Shown: positions 7,872 to 16,893 of the stretch, one piece after another
How the letters are laid out: each line of letters starts with the position of its first letter
Numbering within the stretch: position 1 is the first letter of the stretch
From: Microcoleus sp. MP8IB2.171
Lineage (GTDB): Bacteria; Cyanobacteriota; Cyanobacteriia; Cyanobacteriales; Microcoleaceae
NCBI GenBank assembly: GCA_030248405.1
Contig: JARCMA010000429.1
Span: 1-35,904, forward strand
DNA: 35,904 nucleotides
Direction of reading: 5' to 3'
Position numbers and translations under genes: made by a program
Notes under the pieces: generated by a model
The model's input: the letters and a program-made list of their open reading frames with translations, nothing else
Databases searched by the model: none
Told to the model about the DNA's origin: nothing

Positions 7872-8990
7872 GTGTCTGGAAAGCGCGACATGGTTTGGGC
7901 AGCAGGTCAGCGGTTGCAGAATGATAAGTATATTATCGAGAAAATCCTGGGAGAAGGCGGTTTCGGGATTACTTATCAAGCACGACACACGCTGCTGCAA
8001 CAGCTAATGGTGATTAAAACGCCCAACGAAAGGCTGAAAAATGACCCCGAATACCCGAAATATTTGCGGCGATTCGTGGAGGAAGGGCGGCGACTGGAAA
8101 AACTCTCTGAACAGAAGCATCCCAATATCGTGCGCGTCAGGGATTTGTTTGAAGAGGGGGGGATATACTGCCTGGTAATGGATTTTGTAGCAGGGGAGAG
8201 TTTGTTTAATTTGGTGCAGCGGCGAGGGGCGTTACCTCCCACAGAAGCGGTGGAGTACGTGCGACAAATTGGGGAAGCTTTGACGGTGGTACATCAAGCG
8301 AGACTGGTGCATAGGGATGCTCACCCAGGCAATATTATGGTACAGAGAGATGGTAAAGCAATTTTGATTGATTTTGGCATTGCTGGGGAAATTTTCCCTA
8401 CTACTGTTAGTTCAAGGTTTTTTGCCCATCCAGTTTTTGCCCCTTACGAACAGAGGATGGGCTATCGGGAACCAACTGTTGATGTGTACAGTTTGGCTGC
8501 TTCTCTATATTATGTTGTCACTGGTCAACGTCCAACACCTTCGTCAAAACGTAAGCGGAGGAAGGTGCGATTAGTTCCACCTAAGCAACACGCTGATATT
8601 AGCGCTGAGTTAAATCGGGCGATTCTCAAGGGGATGAAGTTGGAGGCGAAAAACCGTCCTCAGTCGATGCGGGAATGGTTGAAGTTGTTGGAAGTGGCGA
8701 ATCGCACTGTCGAGGTTAGTTTACCGCCGAAGAAACAAATAAGTATTCCTTGGGTTTGGCTAACAAGATGGTTGTTAATCTATGCAGTTTTAGGTTTCTT
8801 TTCAGCACCTTCTGCTTTGGCTTGGGCTTTTGCTTTTGGTTTTGGTTTTGCTTTTGGTTTTGGTTTTGCTTCGGAAGAGTTACTCAAGTCCTTCAGCAAG
8901 TTTCACACATTTCTAATCTTGCTTGGAACTTCTTGGTTAGGACTGGGTTTAGGATGGTTGGCGTATCAGATATATATGATAATTCGATAA
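7872..8990 (+). CDS. Ser/Thr protein kinase with C-terminal membrane segments
   Basis: GEGGFGITYQ, VIKTP, HRDAHPGN, IDFGIAG, APYEQ, VDVYSLAASLYYVVTG. GTG start at 7872 or ATG at 7890. Confidence 0.9.
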   Translation: MSGKRDMVWAAGQRLQNDKYIIEKILGEGGFGITYQARHTLLQQLMVIKTPNERLKNDPEYPKYLRRFVEEGRRLEKLSEQKHPNIVRVRDLFEEGGIYCLVMDFVAGESLFNLVQRRGALPPTEAVEYVRQIGEALTVVHQARLVHRDAHPGNIMVQRDGKAILIDFGIAGEIFPTTVSSRFFAHPVFAPYEQRMGYREPTVDVYSLAASLYYVVTGQRPTPSSKRKRRKVRLVPPKQHADISAELNRAILKGMKLEAKNRPQSMREWLKLLEVANRTVEVSLPPKKQISIPWVWLTRWLLIYAVLGFFSAPSALAWAFAFGFGFAFGFGFASEELLKSFSKFHTFLILLGTSWLGLGLGWLAYQIYMIIR

Positions 8991-9126
8991 GATTGCACTA
9001 CCCTTCGTTGAGGTTGGCAATGGGGCGCGATTTTGTCCGCTTAGTTGAGGTACGAAACCCAACAAATGCGATAGGTTTCGCTTTTCTAATACCAATTATT
9101 GAGATCTTGCACCAACGCATTCACCC

Positions 9127-9176
9127 GCCTGCGAATCAATTCGCAGGCTAATAGCGAAAGTCCACTAAAGTGGACT
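9127..9176 (+). repeat. Double-hairpin dispersed repeat, copy A
   Basis: gcctgcgaat-ca-attcgcaggc + taatagcgaa + agtccact-aa-agtggact. Confidence 0.9.
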
Positions 9177-9401
9177 GAAAGACTATCCCAAAAACCAATC
9201 AAAAACAGTCATCATCTGCATAGCAAAAAATCTACATCCACATCTGTGTTCATCTGTGTTCATCTGTGGTTAAAAATATCCAAATCTTGCCCAAAGTCAG
9301 AAACCGGGTTTTTCGCAATTAACCCTACCCCAAAACCGAAATCTTTGCTAAAAAACCCGGTTTCTTAAGTCTAATAGTCTAAACTCCAAATAGAAATATT
9401 C

Positions 9402-9451
9402 AGTCCTCTTCAGAGGACTTTCGCTATTAGCCTGGGAATTGATTCCCAGGC
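9402..9451 (-). repeat. Double-hairpin dispersed repeat, copy B (opposite orientation)
   Basis: Minus strand: gcctgggaat-ca-attcccaggc + taatagcgaa + agtcctct-ga-agaggact. Confidence 0.9.
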
Positions 9452-9654
9452 GGGTCTGTTAGCAGATATAATGGCTATATAAACGAAAAATCATGCAAAT
9501 TGTAGTATAGCAACCGCCAAGGCGGTTAAGCCATAAATCTGGGTAGGGGCGAAGCATTCCGGCATATAATTTATTGGTTAAAACCGAAGATTTACTACCC
9601 GAATGCTAATGCCTCCGGCACGCTACGCGAACGCCCCTACTGTCAAGAGTCGTA

Positions 9655-10173
9655 TCATCGTCTCCCAGCTTTCCAATCTTCCCCACCCGGAAGCTGAGTC
9701 AAATAATCATCAATAACTCCAGGTAACTGCTTAATCGAATAATTATACATCAATTTCATCAAGCTTTGAGACTGACTAATTACCAAACTTCTATCTACCA
9801 TTTCAGCAAGTTGAAATGGACTGTAAGCACCATTCAACACTTCCTCACTCGCGTCGCGAATTGCTTCCTCAAATTCATCGTCAAGCATTGATTCCCACTC
9901 ATCTATCTTAACATAGTAAGACGTTTTGTTATCTTGCAAATTCAGCTTCTTAATTTCTCTAACTGAATTGCGAATTGAATTAGCCCATGAATTAGTTAAT
10001 CGTTGCTCAAGTTGGTTTTTAATCAAGTGAATTAACAAGATTTTGAGATAAGATTGGATATTTCGCAGTATCGCCTGTTTACTCATTCCCTCTAATTCAT
10101 CAACTATTGTCAAAGCATCTGCGTAACGTCCCTCCAAAATGCTTTTTCTTAAATCGATTAGTTCTTGAGTCAT
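9655..10173 (-). CDS. DUF29-like family protein, tandem copy 1
   Basis: LEGMSKQAILRNIQSYLKILLIHLIKNQLEQRLTNSWANSIRNSVREI resembles DUF29 (E-x-MxK..L..LL.HLLKWQ.....SW...I..R..I); paralogous to the next two ORFs. Confidence 0.65.
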   Translation of the reverse strand: MTQELIDLRKSILEGRYADALTIVDELEGMSKQAILRNIQSYLKILLIHLIKNQLEQRLTNSWANSIRNSVREIKKLNLQDNKTSYYVKIDEWESMLDDEFEEAIRDASEEVLNGAYSPFQLAEMVDRSLVISQSQSLMKLMYNYSIKQLPGVIDDYLTQLPGGEDWKAGRR

Positions 10174-10206
10174 AACTTTTGTGATTCCTCCTTGGCTATC
10201 TTATTT

Positions 10207-10722
10207 TCACCTATTTATCCAATCTTGACCACCTGGTAACTGAATTAAATTGTCCGCTAAAAATGTGGGTAATTTCTTGGCTGAATGGGAATATGTTAAG
10301 GCTAATAATTTCTGAGAAATATGGATTATTTGAGTTCGATCGACTATTTCTGAAAGTTGTAATTGGCTGTATGCTCCATTCAATACTTCTTCACTTGCTA
10401 AAGCGATCGCATCTTCAATAATTTCTTCTTCTAGCATACTCTCCCATTCATCTAGCTTAATGTAATAGGATGTTTTATTATCCTTAAGATTCAGTTCTTT
10501 AATTTCTCGAATGGAAAAGCGAATTGAATTAGCCCACGAACCAGTTAATCGCCTCTCTACTTGATTTTTAATCAAATGAATCACCAAAACTCTCAAGAAG
10601 GATTTGATCTGACGTAAAATTGCCTGTTTACTCATTCCCTCTAATTCATCCACAATTACTAAAGCATCTGCGTAACGTCCCTCCAAAATGCTTTTTCTTA
10701 AATCGATTAGTTCTTGAGTCAT
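10207..10722 (-). CDS. DUF29-like family protein, tandem copy 2
   Basis: Near-identical N-terminus to copy 1; same family. Confidence 0.65.
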   Translation of the reverse strand: MTQELIDLRKSILEGRYADALVIVDELEGMSKQAILRQIKSFLRVLVIHLIKNQVERRLTGSWANSIRFSIREIKELNLKDNKTSYYIKLDEWESMLEEEIIEDAIALASEEVLNGAYSQLQLSEIVDRTQIIHISQKLLALTYSHSAKKLPTFLADNLIQLPGGQDWINR

Positions 10723-10747
10723 AAGTTTCGCACTGTTTATTTCACTA

Positions 10748-11269
10748 TTATTTTTGCCGATTCAATTTCCAATCTTCCCCGCCAGGTAACTGAGTTAAAT
10801 TTTCAGCTACCACTGCGGGTAAATCCTTAGCCGAATGGTAATATGTCAGAGTCAACAATTTGTCAGCGTTCTGAATTACCTGGGTTCTATCCACTATTTC
10901 AGTAAGTTGAAACTCATTATATATCCCATCCAGCACTTCCGAACTCGCGTCGCGAATTGCTGACTCGATTTCCTCTTCGAGCCAAGTATACCATTCATCC
11001 GAATTGATGTGGTGGGATGTTTTATTTTCCTTGAGATTCAGTTTTTTAATTTCCACAAGTGGATTACGAATAGAAGCAGCCCACGAACTGGTTAATCGTT
11101 GCTCAACTTGATTCTTAATCAAGTGAATTAACAAAATCCTTAAATAGGATTGAATATTACGCAGAATTGCCTGTTTGCTCATTCCTTCTAATTCATCCAC
11201 TATTACTAAAGCATCGGTGTAGCGTCCTTCCATAATGCTTTTTCTTAAATCGATGAGTTCTTGAGTCAT
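10748..11269 (-). CDS. DUF29-like family protein, tandem copy 3
   Basis: Start reassigned from 11377 to the MTQELIDLRKS Met by paralogy with copies 1 and 2. Confidence 0.65.
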   Translation of the reverse strand: MTQELIDLRKSIMEGRYTDALVIVDELEGMSKQAILRNIQSYLRILLIHLIKNQVEQRLTSSWAASIRNPLVEIKKLNLKENKTSHHINSDEWYTWLEEEIESAIRDASSEVLDGIYNEFQLTEIVDRTQVIQNADKLLTLTYYHSAKDLPAVVAENLTQLPGGEDWKLNRQK

Positions 11270-11554
11270 AATTATCGCCACCACTTGTAAGTAAATTATA
11301 CCATTCAGAAGCGGGAGGCTCGATATGCCTACGGCAATCTGCACGTGAAGCGAAGCTATCGCGTAAGCGAATCGCACTTTTTGTCCTAATAATTAAAGTT
11401 GAGCTAAGATAAGCTGTTGTATATCCTACCGCAGACAGATTGCCCAATATGCCGCCAGTATTAGCCCTGCGTTTGAATAACTGCGTTAATCTAGAAATAC
11501 ATATCAAAATTTGAATTAGTAAAACGCTACTTATCTTAACTGGGAGCATCCAAA

Positions 11555-11941
11555 ATGCTCAAGAAAATCGCGATCCTTTGCCTCGCCTTTATTTTGGGAA
11601 TCGCCATCCTACCCCGTCTTACACTGGCTCAATCGACAGGATACCTAGAATCCCGTCTTTCTAGAGTAGAATCAGATAACTTTCAATTGCGATCGCAAAT
11701 CGATCGCATCGAGTCCCAGCTAAATCGACTCACCAGTCGCGCAGACTTTCCCAGAGTGGAAATAGCCAGACCAACACCAGCACCCGTACCGCCACGCGCT
11801 ACCCCTAGAGTAAACAGGCAAACTACATCTCAAGACCCAATGTTCTCTAGACTCGCCACCCTTGTGATAGAACTGAAGGAACGAGTAAAAACACTAGAAG
11901 CACAAGTTGCACAATTGAAGAGACAACAAAGCGGAAGGTAG
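11555..11941 (+). CDS. Small secreted coiled-coil protein of unknown function
   Basis: Signal peptide MLKKIAILCLAFILGIAILPRLTLAQ, two heptad-rich segments (ESRLSRVESDNFQLRSQIDRIESQL; ERVKTLEAQVAQLKRQ). Confidence 0.7.
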   Translation: MLKKIAILCLAFILGIAILPRLTLAQSTGYLESRLSRVESDNFQLRSQIDRIESQLNRLTSRADFPRVEIARPTPAPVPPRATPRVNRQTTSQDPMFSRLATLVIELKERVKTLEAQVAQLKRQQSGR

Positions 11942-11954
11942 GAATAACTGTACA

Positions 11955-12503
11955 ATGAAAGGATATGTTGTGCCACAGAGTAGACGCATTTCCGTAGTTG
12001 GCACCAGTGGTTCTGGTAAAACAACTTTAGCGCGTCAAATTTCCCAGCGCCTTGCCATTCCCCACATAGAATTAGATGCACTCTACTGGGAACCCAACTG
12101 GACAGAAACCCCTACTACTATTTTCCGAGAAAGGGTAGCACAAGCGCTGACTGACGACAGCTGGATTGTTGATGGCAATTACAGCCCAGTACGCGATATC
12201 GTTTGGGGAAAAGCCGACACTGTTGTCTGGTTGGACTACTCTCTAGCGGTGATTATGGGAAGACTGGTGCGGCGGTCATTTCGGCGGGTAGTAATGCAAG
12301 AAGAACTGTGGAGTGGTAACCGCGAAACATGGCGAATAACATTCAGCCGCGATTCTATTCTACTGTGGGCGCTTCAAACTTATCGCAAAAGGCGAAAAGA
12401 ATATCCCATTCTATTTGATCGACCCGAATATTCCCATCTTAAAATTGTGCATTTGCGATCGCCACAAGCTACACAAAATTGGCTATCCAATCTCAAAGCC
12501 TAG
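11955..12503 (+). CDS. P-loop nucleoside/adenylate kinase-like protein (topology-modulation/FlaR-like)
   Basis: Walker A GTSGSGKTT, HIELDALYWEPNW, WIVDGNY, DTVVWLDY motifs. Confidence 0.8.
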   Translation: MKGYVVPQSRRISVVGTSGSGKTTLARQISQRLAIPHIELDALYWEPNWTETPTTIFRERVAQALTDDSWIVDGNYSPVRDIVWGKADTVVWLDYSLAVIMGRLVRRSFRRVVMQEELWSGNRETWRITFSRDSILLWALQTYRKRRKEYPILFDRPEYSHLKIVHLRSPQATQNWLSNLKA

Positions 12504-12528
12504 ACAGTCTACCTCTACCTCTCTATTA

Positions 12529-12557
12529 GCCCCCCTTTTTAAGGGGGGTTGGGGGGA
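12529..12557. repeat. C/G-rich palindrome ccccccttttt-aaggggggttgggggg
   Basis: Read directly in the convergent intergenic region between the P-loop gene and the methyltransferase. Confidence 0.7.
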
Positions 12558-12577
12558 TCTTCTTCCTCCTGTGCGGT

Positions 12578-13201
12578 TCATTTCCTTGCCTTTATCACCT
12601 GCAAACTCCCACCCGCATACAAAATCTGCTCCTTCTCCCGAAACCCAATCTCCGCCAACAACCCAGGCAAATCCGTTTTCAGCAAGTTCCATGCCGTTTC
12701 TGTCTCAAACAATAACAAAAATAACGATATCGGCGGCCAAAATAAGGGATTCGTCGGCGCGTGAAAATCCACCAGCGCAAACACCCCACCCGGTTTCAGC
12801 ACCCGATAAACCTCTTTGATAATTTGTCGCAATTGCTCAGCTTGCATTTCGTGCATCGCCACGCTGGTATGCACAAGGTCGAAAGAATTGTCTGCAAACG
12901 GCATATCTTCGGCAAAAGCTTCGGTATACTGAGCTTGAGGCACATTCTGCCGCGCCCGCTTCAGCGATAAAGGTGAGGCATCCAATCCCGTCACATTCTG
13001 GGAGTATTGCACTAGAAATTGGGTTGCCTGACCGCTACCGCAACAAAGGTCTAGTACCTTGGTATCTGGAAGGATGGTCAAACCTTGCAAAGCTAACTGG
13101 CGGAATCGCCCTTCTCCACCAACGCTAATGGCAGCAAGACGAGAAATCCCATCGTACAACCACTGATATCGATAGCTCCAGTCCCTTAAAATAGTTGCCA
13201 C
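12578..13201 (-). CDS. Class I SAM-dependent methyltransferase
   Basis: VLDLCCGSGQATQFL, FDLVHTSVAMHEM, VLKPGGVFALVDFH; GTG start. Confidence 0.88.
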   Translation of the reverse strand: MATILRDWSYRYQWLYDGISRLAAISVGGEGRFRQLALQGLTILPDTKVLDLCCGSGQATQFLVQYSQNVTGLDASPLSLKRARQNVPQAQYTEAFAEDMPFADNSFDLVHTSVAMHEMQAEQLRQIIKEVYRVLKPGGVFALVDFHAPTNPLFWPPISLFLLLFETETAWNLLKTDLPGLLAEIGFREKEQILYAGGSLQVIKARK

Positions 13202-13312
13202 TGCTTAATCCCTCCTGAAATTGTGTATTCCTTGCTGCTAATTGAAACCATTAACACGATATATTGTTAAAATCGGTAACGAATCTGAAAATATTGGGAA
13301 ACTGTAATAGCT

Positions 13313-14476
13313 ATGGGGCGTACTGGGGTTTTACTACTTAACTTGGGCGGACCGGATCAACTGGAGGATGTCCGTCCCTTTCTGTTTAACCTATTTTCCG
13401 ACCCGGAAATCATTCGGCTGCCGTTTCCCTGGTTACAAAAACCGCTGGCATGGCTCATCTCTACACTGCGAGCTAAGAAATCCCAAGAAAACTATAGCCA
13501 AATTGGCGGTGGATCTCCTCTACGCCGCGTTACAGAAGCCCAGGCTCATGCCCTGGAAGAACATTTGGAGCAAAAAGGACAACCAGCAAGTGTCTACATA
13601 GGGATGCGGTATTGGCATCCTTTCACGGAAGAAGCGATCGCACGCATGAAACGCGATCGCATCGATCGTCTGGTTATCCTCCCCCTCTATCCCCAATTCT
13701 CCATCAGCACCAGCGGTTCCAGCTTCCGCCTTTTGGAAAAAATCTGGCAAGAGGACCCCTCCGTAGGCCCGATCGACTACACCGTCATTCGTTCCTGGTA
13801 TCAGCAACCCGGTTATCTGCAAGCAATGGCCCAGCTAATCGCCCAAGAACTCGATCGCTTTGAGAATCCCGATCGAGTTACCCTCTTCTTTAGCGCCCAC
13901 GGCGTCCCCGTCAGCTATGTAGAAGAAGCTGGCGACCCCTACCAGGAAGAAATAGAGGATTGCACAGTCCAAATTCTCAAAACGCTGAATCGACCCAATC
14001 CCCACACTCTGGCTTACCAAAGTCGGGTCGGCCCAGTAGAATGGCTCAAACCCTACACCGAAGATGCCATTAAAGAACTCGCCGCCCAAGAAGTCAAAGA
14101 TTTGCTAGTAGTGCCCATCAGCTTTGTCTCCGAGCATATCGAAACCCTGCAAGAAATTGATATGGAGTACCGCGAACTAGCTGAGGAATCTGGCATTCAC
14201 AACTTCCGCCGCGTACCCGCCCTCGATACCAATCCTGTATTTATTGATGCCCTAGCAGATCTAGTCGTCGAAGCCCTCAACTCTCCCAGTGTAAAGCTTT
14301 CCGAAGTAACACAACTCAAGAAGCAAGTCAAGATGTACCCGCAAGAGCGTTGGGAATGGGGCATAACTCCATCTGCTGAAGTTTGGAACGGTCGTATAGC
14401 AATGATTATCTGTATTGACCTAGTGTTGGAACTGCTCAGCGGTTATGGGCCTCTACACCTAGTCGGACTACTCTAG
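13313..14476 (+). CDS. hemH: Ferrochelatase with C-terminal CAB-like helix
   Basis: [67 protein letters not shown]-terminal [21 protein letters not shown]. Confidence 0.97.
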   Translation: MGRTGVLLLNLGGPDQLEDVRPFLFNLFSDPEIIRLPFPWLQKPLAWLISTLRAKKSQENYSQIGGGSPLRRVTEAQAHALEEHLEQKGQPASVYIGMRYWHPFTEEAIARMKRDRIDRLVILPLYPQFSISTSGSSFRLLEKIWQEDPSVGPIDYTVIRSWYQQPGYLQAMAQLIAQELDRFENPDRVTLFFSAHGVPVSYVEEAGDPYQEEIEDCTVQILKTLNRPNPHTLAYQSRVGPVEWLKPYTEDAIKELAAQEVKDLLVVPISFVSEHIETLQEIDMEYRELAEESGIHNFRRVPALDTNPVFIDALADLVVEALNSPSVKLSEVTQLKKQVKMYPQERWEWGITPSAEVWNGRIAMIICIDLVLELLSGYGPLHLVGLL

Positions 14477-14552
14477 CAATTTTGGATTTTAGATTTTGGA
14501 TTTTGGATTGAAAAGTAAAATTTGAAATCTGCAATCTGCAATCTAAAATTAC

Positions 14553-15134
14553 TCAGGGTTGTTTGTGTCGCGATTCCGGTAGACGCTTATTTTGTTTATA
14601 CCAGCGATACCATTCACCAGAACTGCGAATTGCTAACCACAGCAGGATCATGGCAATTAAGCCTCCCTGTCTGGGTGCATCAAAGGCTAAAAGTACCAGC
14701 GCTACGCACAAGATATCTTGGGCAAAAACAGCCCACAAGGGTAAACCTCGCAATCGAAAGAACCACCCGACTTGGACGAGTTGGAGTACCAGGGCTAACA
14801 ACCCGCCGACTATACTAACTAACATAATTAACCAAGGGGCAACGTCGGCGGCTTCAGCCACCGCAACCCCCATAATCGCCCCGACAATGGGGCTAAACAA
14901 GAGATGGATAATTTGCAGTACGCGCTGCCCTAATAGCTTTTTGGAAGCAAACAACTCAAATAACGACCAGCTGGTGAGGATTCCCACCACTACCTGTGGA
15001 TGAATCAAAGATAGAATCGGTACGCGAGACCAAAGATTATTTCCCTGCAAAAGGCCAATCAATAGGAGGGGCAGGGCAATTCTTCCCACTCCTACCGCAG
15101 CAGCAGCAGAGAGTGCGGCTAGGAGTTCGATCAT
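14553..15134 (-). CDS. DUF4126-like integral membrane protein
   Basis: Multiple hydrophobic helices with GRIALPLLLIGLLQ, SPIVGAIMGVAVAEAADV. Confidence 0.6.
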   Translation of the reverse strand: MIELLAALSAAAAVGVGRIALPLLLIGLLQGNNLWSRVPILSLIHPQVVVGILTSWSLFELFASKKLLGQRVLQIIHLLFSPIVGAIMGVAVAEAADVAPWLIMLVSIVGGLLALVLQLVQVGWFFRLRGLPLWAVFAQDILCVALVLLAFDAPRQGGLIAMILLWLAIRSSGEWYRWYKQNKRLPESRHKQP

Positions 15135-15306
15135 ACTTACTCTTCTGCCTGTAGTTAACGGCTATGCTCGAAAAAACAGGCGGGCTCCAACTTACTTAAT
15201 GTTTCTTAAGTTTAACTATTTTGGCCTGGAGGTTGCACTGCTTAACAAGCATAAGAGCTAGACTTGCTGACAACCTTATTAAATTGTTACGATAAATTTT
15301 ATAAAG

Positions 15307-16632
15307 ATGTGCTTAAATATACTTACAGTAATTAAAAACCATGCTATGAAAAATTCCCTATTTGCTGATGCTAGTCAAAGGCTAGAAAAGGCACTGAAAT
15401 ATGTCTCAATTTCAGATGATGCGATCGAACATTTAAAATTTCCTAAAGCAAGTTTAAGAGTGTCTATTCCCGTGCGGATGGATGATGGTTCTTTGAAGAT
15501 TTTTCAGGGTTATCGCGTTCGGTATGACGATACCAGAGGGCCAACCAAGGGAGGCGTCCGCTATCATCCAAACGTTTCAATGGATGAAGTCACATCTTTA
15601 GCGTTCTGGATGACGTTTAAATGTGCTGTGTTAAATCTGCCTTTTGGCGGTGCTAAAGGTGGGGTGACGCTGAACCCCAAAACGTTATCGAGACTGGAGT
15701 TGGAACGTTTGAGTCGCGGTTATATAGATGCGATCGCAGACTTTATTGGCCCCGATGTTGATATTCTAGCACCCGATGTTTATACCAACCCGACAATCAT
15801 GGGTTGGATGATGGATCAATATAATATTATCAAGAGGCAAATTACCCCAGCAGTTGTCACCGGAAAACCAGTTACAATAGGCGGAAGTTTAGGTCGAGAT
15901 ACCGCAACAGCAACCGGAGCTTTTTTTGTTATTGAAACCATTATGTCCAAATTTGACAAGCTACCCAGAGAAACCACGGTAGCAGTGCAAGGATTTGGCA
16001 ATGCGGGTAGTGTGCTGGCAGAATTACTAGCGATAAATGGTTATAAAGTAGTGGCGGTAAGCGATTCTCAAGGCGGAATTTATGCCAAACAAGGTTTAGA
16101 TATTCGCAGCATCCGACGCTGCAAAGAATTTATCAAAGGTATGCACGCCGTCTATTGTGAAGGCACAGTTTGTAGCGTCATCGAACATGAGATTTTGACG
16201 AATGCAGAACTTTTAGCTTTAGATGTGGATGTACTCGTTCCAGCAGCTTTGGAAAACCAAATTACAGAAGAAAATGCCAATGATATCAAAGCAAAGTTTA
16301 TCTTTGAAGTTGCCAATGGGCCGGTTACATCTGCTGCCGATCGAATTTTAGAAGAAAAAGGAATTTATATCGTTCCAGACATTTTGGTGAATGCAGGTGG
16401 CGTGACAGTTAGCTATTTTGAGTGGGTACAAAATCGCAGCGGACTTTATTGGACACTGGCAGAAGTAAATCAAAGATTGAAGGACAAAATGATTGAGGAA
16501 ACAGAGAATATTTGGAAGATTGCTCAGGAATTATCGGTTTCCATGCGAACAGCAGCTTACATTCATGCGCTGAATCGTTTGGGTGAAGCGATTAATACTA
16601 AAGGGACTAGAGATTATTACGTGAATGGGTAA
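15307..16632 (+). CDS. Glu/Leu/Phe/Val dehydrogenase (glutamate dehydrogenase type)
   Basis: GGVRYHPNVSMDEVTSLAFWMTFKCAVLNLPFGGAKGGV, APDVYTNPTIMGWMMDQYN, VQGFGNAGS. Start may be the internal MKNSLFADA. Confidence 0.93.
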   Translation: MCLNILTVIKNHAMKNSLFADASQRLEKALKYVSISDDAIEHLKFPKASLRVSIPVRMDDGSLKIFQGYRVRYDDTRGPTKGGVRYHPNVSMDEVTSLAFWMTFKCAVLNLPFGGAKGGVTLNPKTLSRLELERLSRGYIDAIADFIGPDVDILAPDVYTNPTIMGWMMDQYNIIKRQITPAVVTGKPVTIGGSLGRDTATATGAFFVIETIMSKFDKLPRETTVAVQGFGNAGSVLAELLAINGYKVVAVSDSQGGIYAKQGLDIRSIRRCKEFIKGMHAVYCEGTVCSVIEHEILTNAELLALDVDVLVPAALENQITEENANDIKAKFIFEVANGPVTSAADRILEEKGIYIVPDILVNAGGVTVSYFEWVQNRSGLYWTLAEVNQRLKDKMIEETENIWKIAQELSVSMRTAAYIHALNRLGEAINTKGTRDYYVNG

Positions 16633-16663
16633 GGGGAGAAAAGAGCGATCGTTTTGTGTTATT

Positions 16664-16705
16664 GGTACGTTGTTGCGCTTTAGCGCTTTAGCGCAACAAC
16701 GTACC
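16664..16705. repeat. Dispersed palindrome ggtacgttgttgcgctttagcg..gcgcaacaacgtacc
   Basis: Same family as 3135..3187 and 6586..6627. Confidence 0.9.
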
Positions 16706-16717
16706 AATAACCAACAA

Positions 16718-16825
16718 CTATTTCTTCCAAGGCAGTTTTGTACCCATTTCGGTCAGCGCTGAGAATATCAGATACAGGATAAGCAACCCAATTCCAGTGA
16801 GAAAAGCCAAAAAATCGCTGTCCAT
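16718..16825 (-). CDS. Candidate 35-aa single-TM membrane microprotein
   Basis: Read from arm 2 (+): MDSDFLAFLTGIGLLILYLIFSALTEMGTKLPWKK*. Below the track's length cutoff; divergent from the glycosyltransferase. Confidence 0.45.
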   Translation of the reverse strand: MDSDFLAFLTGIGLLILYLIFSALTEMGTKLPWKK

Positions 16826-16893
16826 CTTTGCTCTTAGCCAATACTCAGCTAATATTAACGCAATACGCTAACGCATTTTGGGAAAGTGGTGTA

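Noticed and set aside
8750-9151. ORF 133 aa rich in Phe/Trp/Cys (GLGFCFWFWFCFWFWFCF)
   Set aside because: Alternate-frame reading of the kinase's 6-bp repeat, then running into the double-hairpin repeat; not a credible protein.
9099-9368. ORF 89 aa over the 9127..9451 repeat block
   Set aside because: Composed of dispersed repeats; translation contains repeat-derived peptides such as STSVFICVHLWLK.
11193-11549. Minus-strand ORF 118 aa upstream of the DUF29 genes
   Set aside because: Overlaps the start of DUF29 copy 3 in another frame and includes a dispersed repeat; no motif.
12415-12970. Plus-strand ORFs 12415..12819, 12549..12764 and 12761..12970
   Set aside because: Antisense to the methyltransferase or through the C/G-rich palindrome; Pro/Ser-rich shadow translations.
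14522-15003. Plus-strand ORFs opposite the DUF4126-like gene
   Set aside because: Antisense to a well-formed membrane protein ORF; no motifs.
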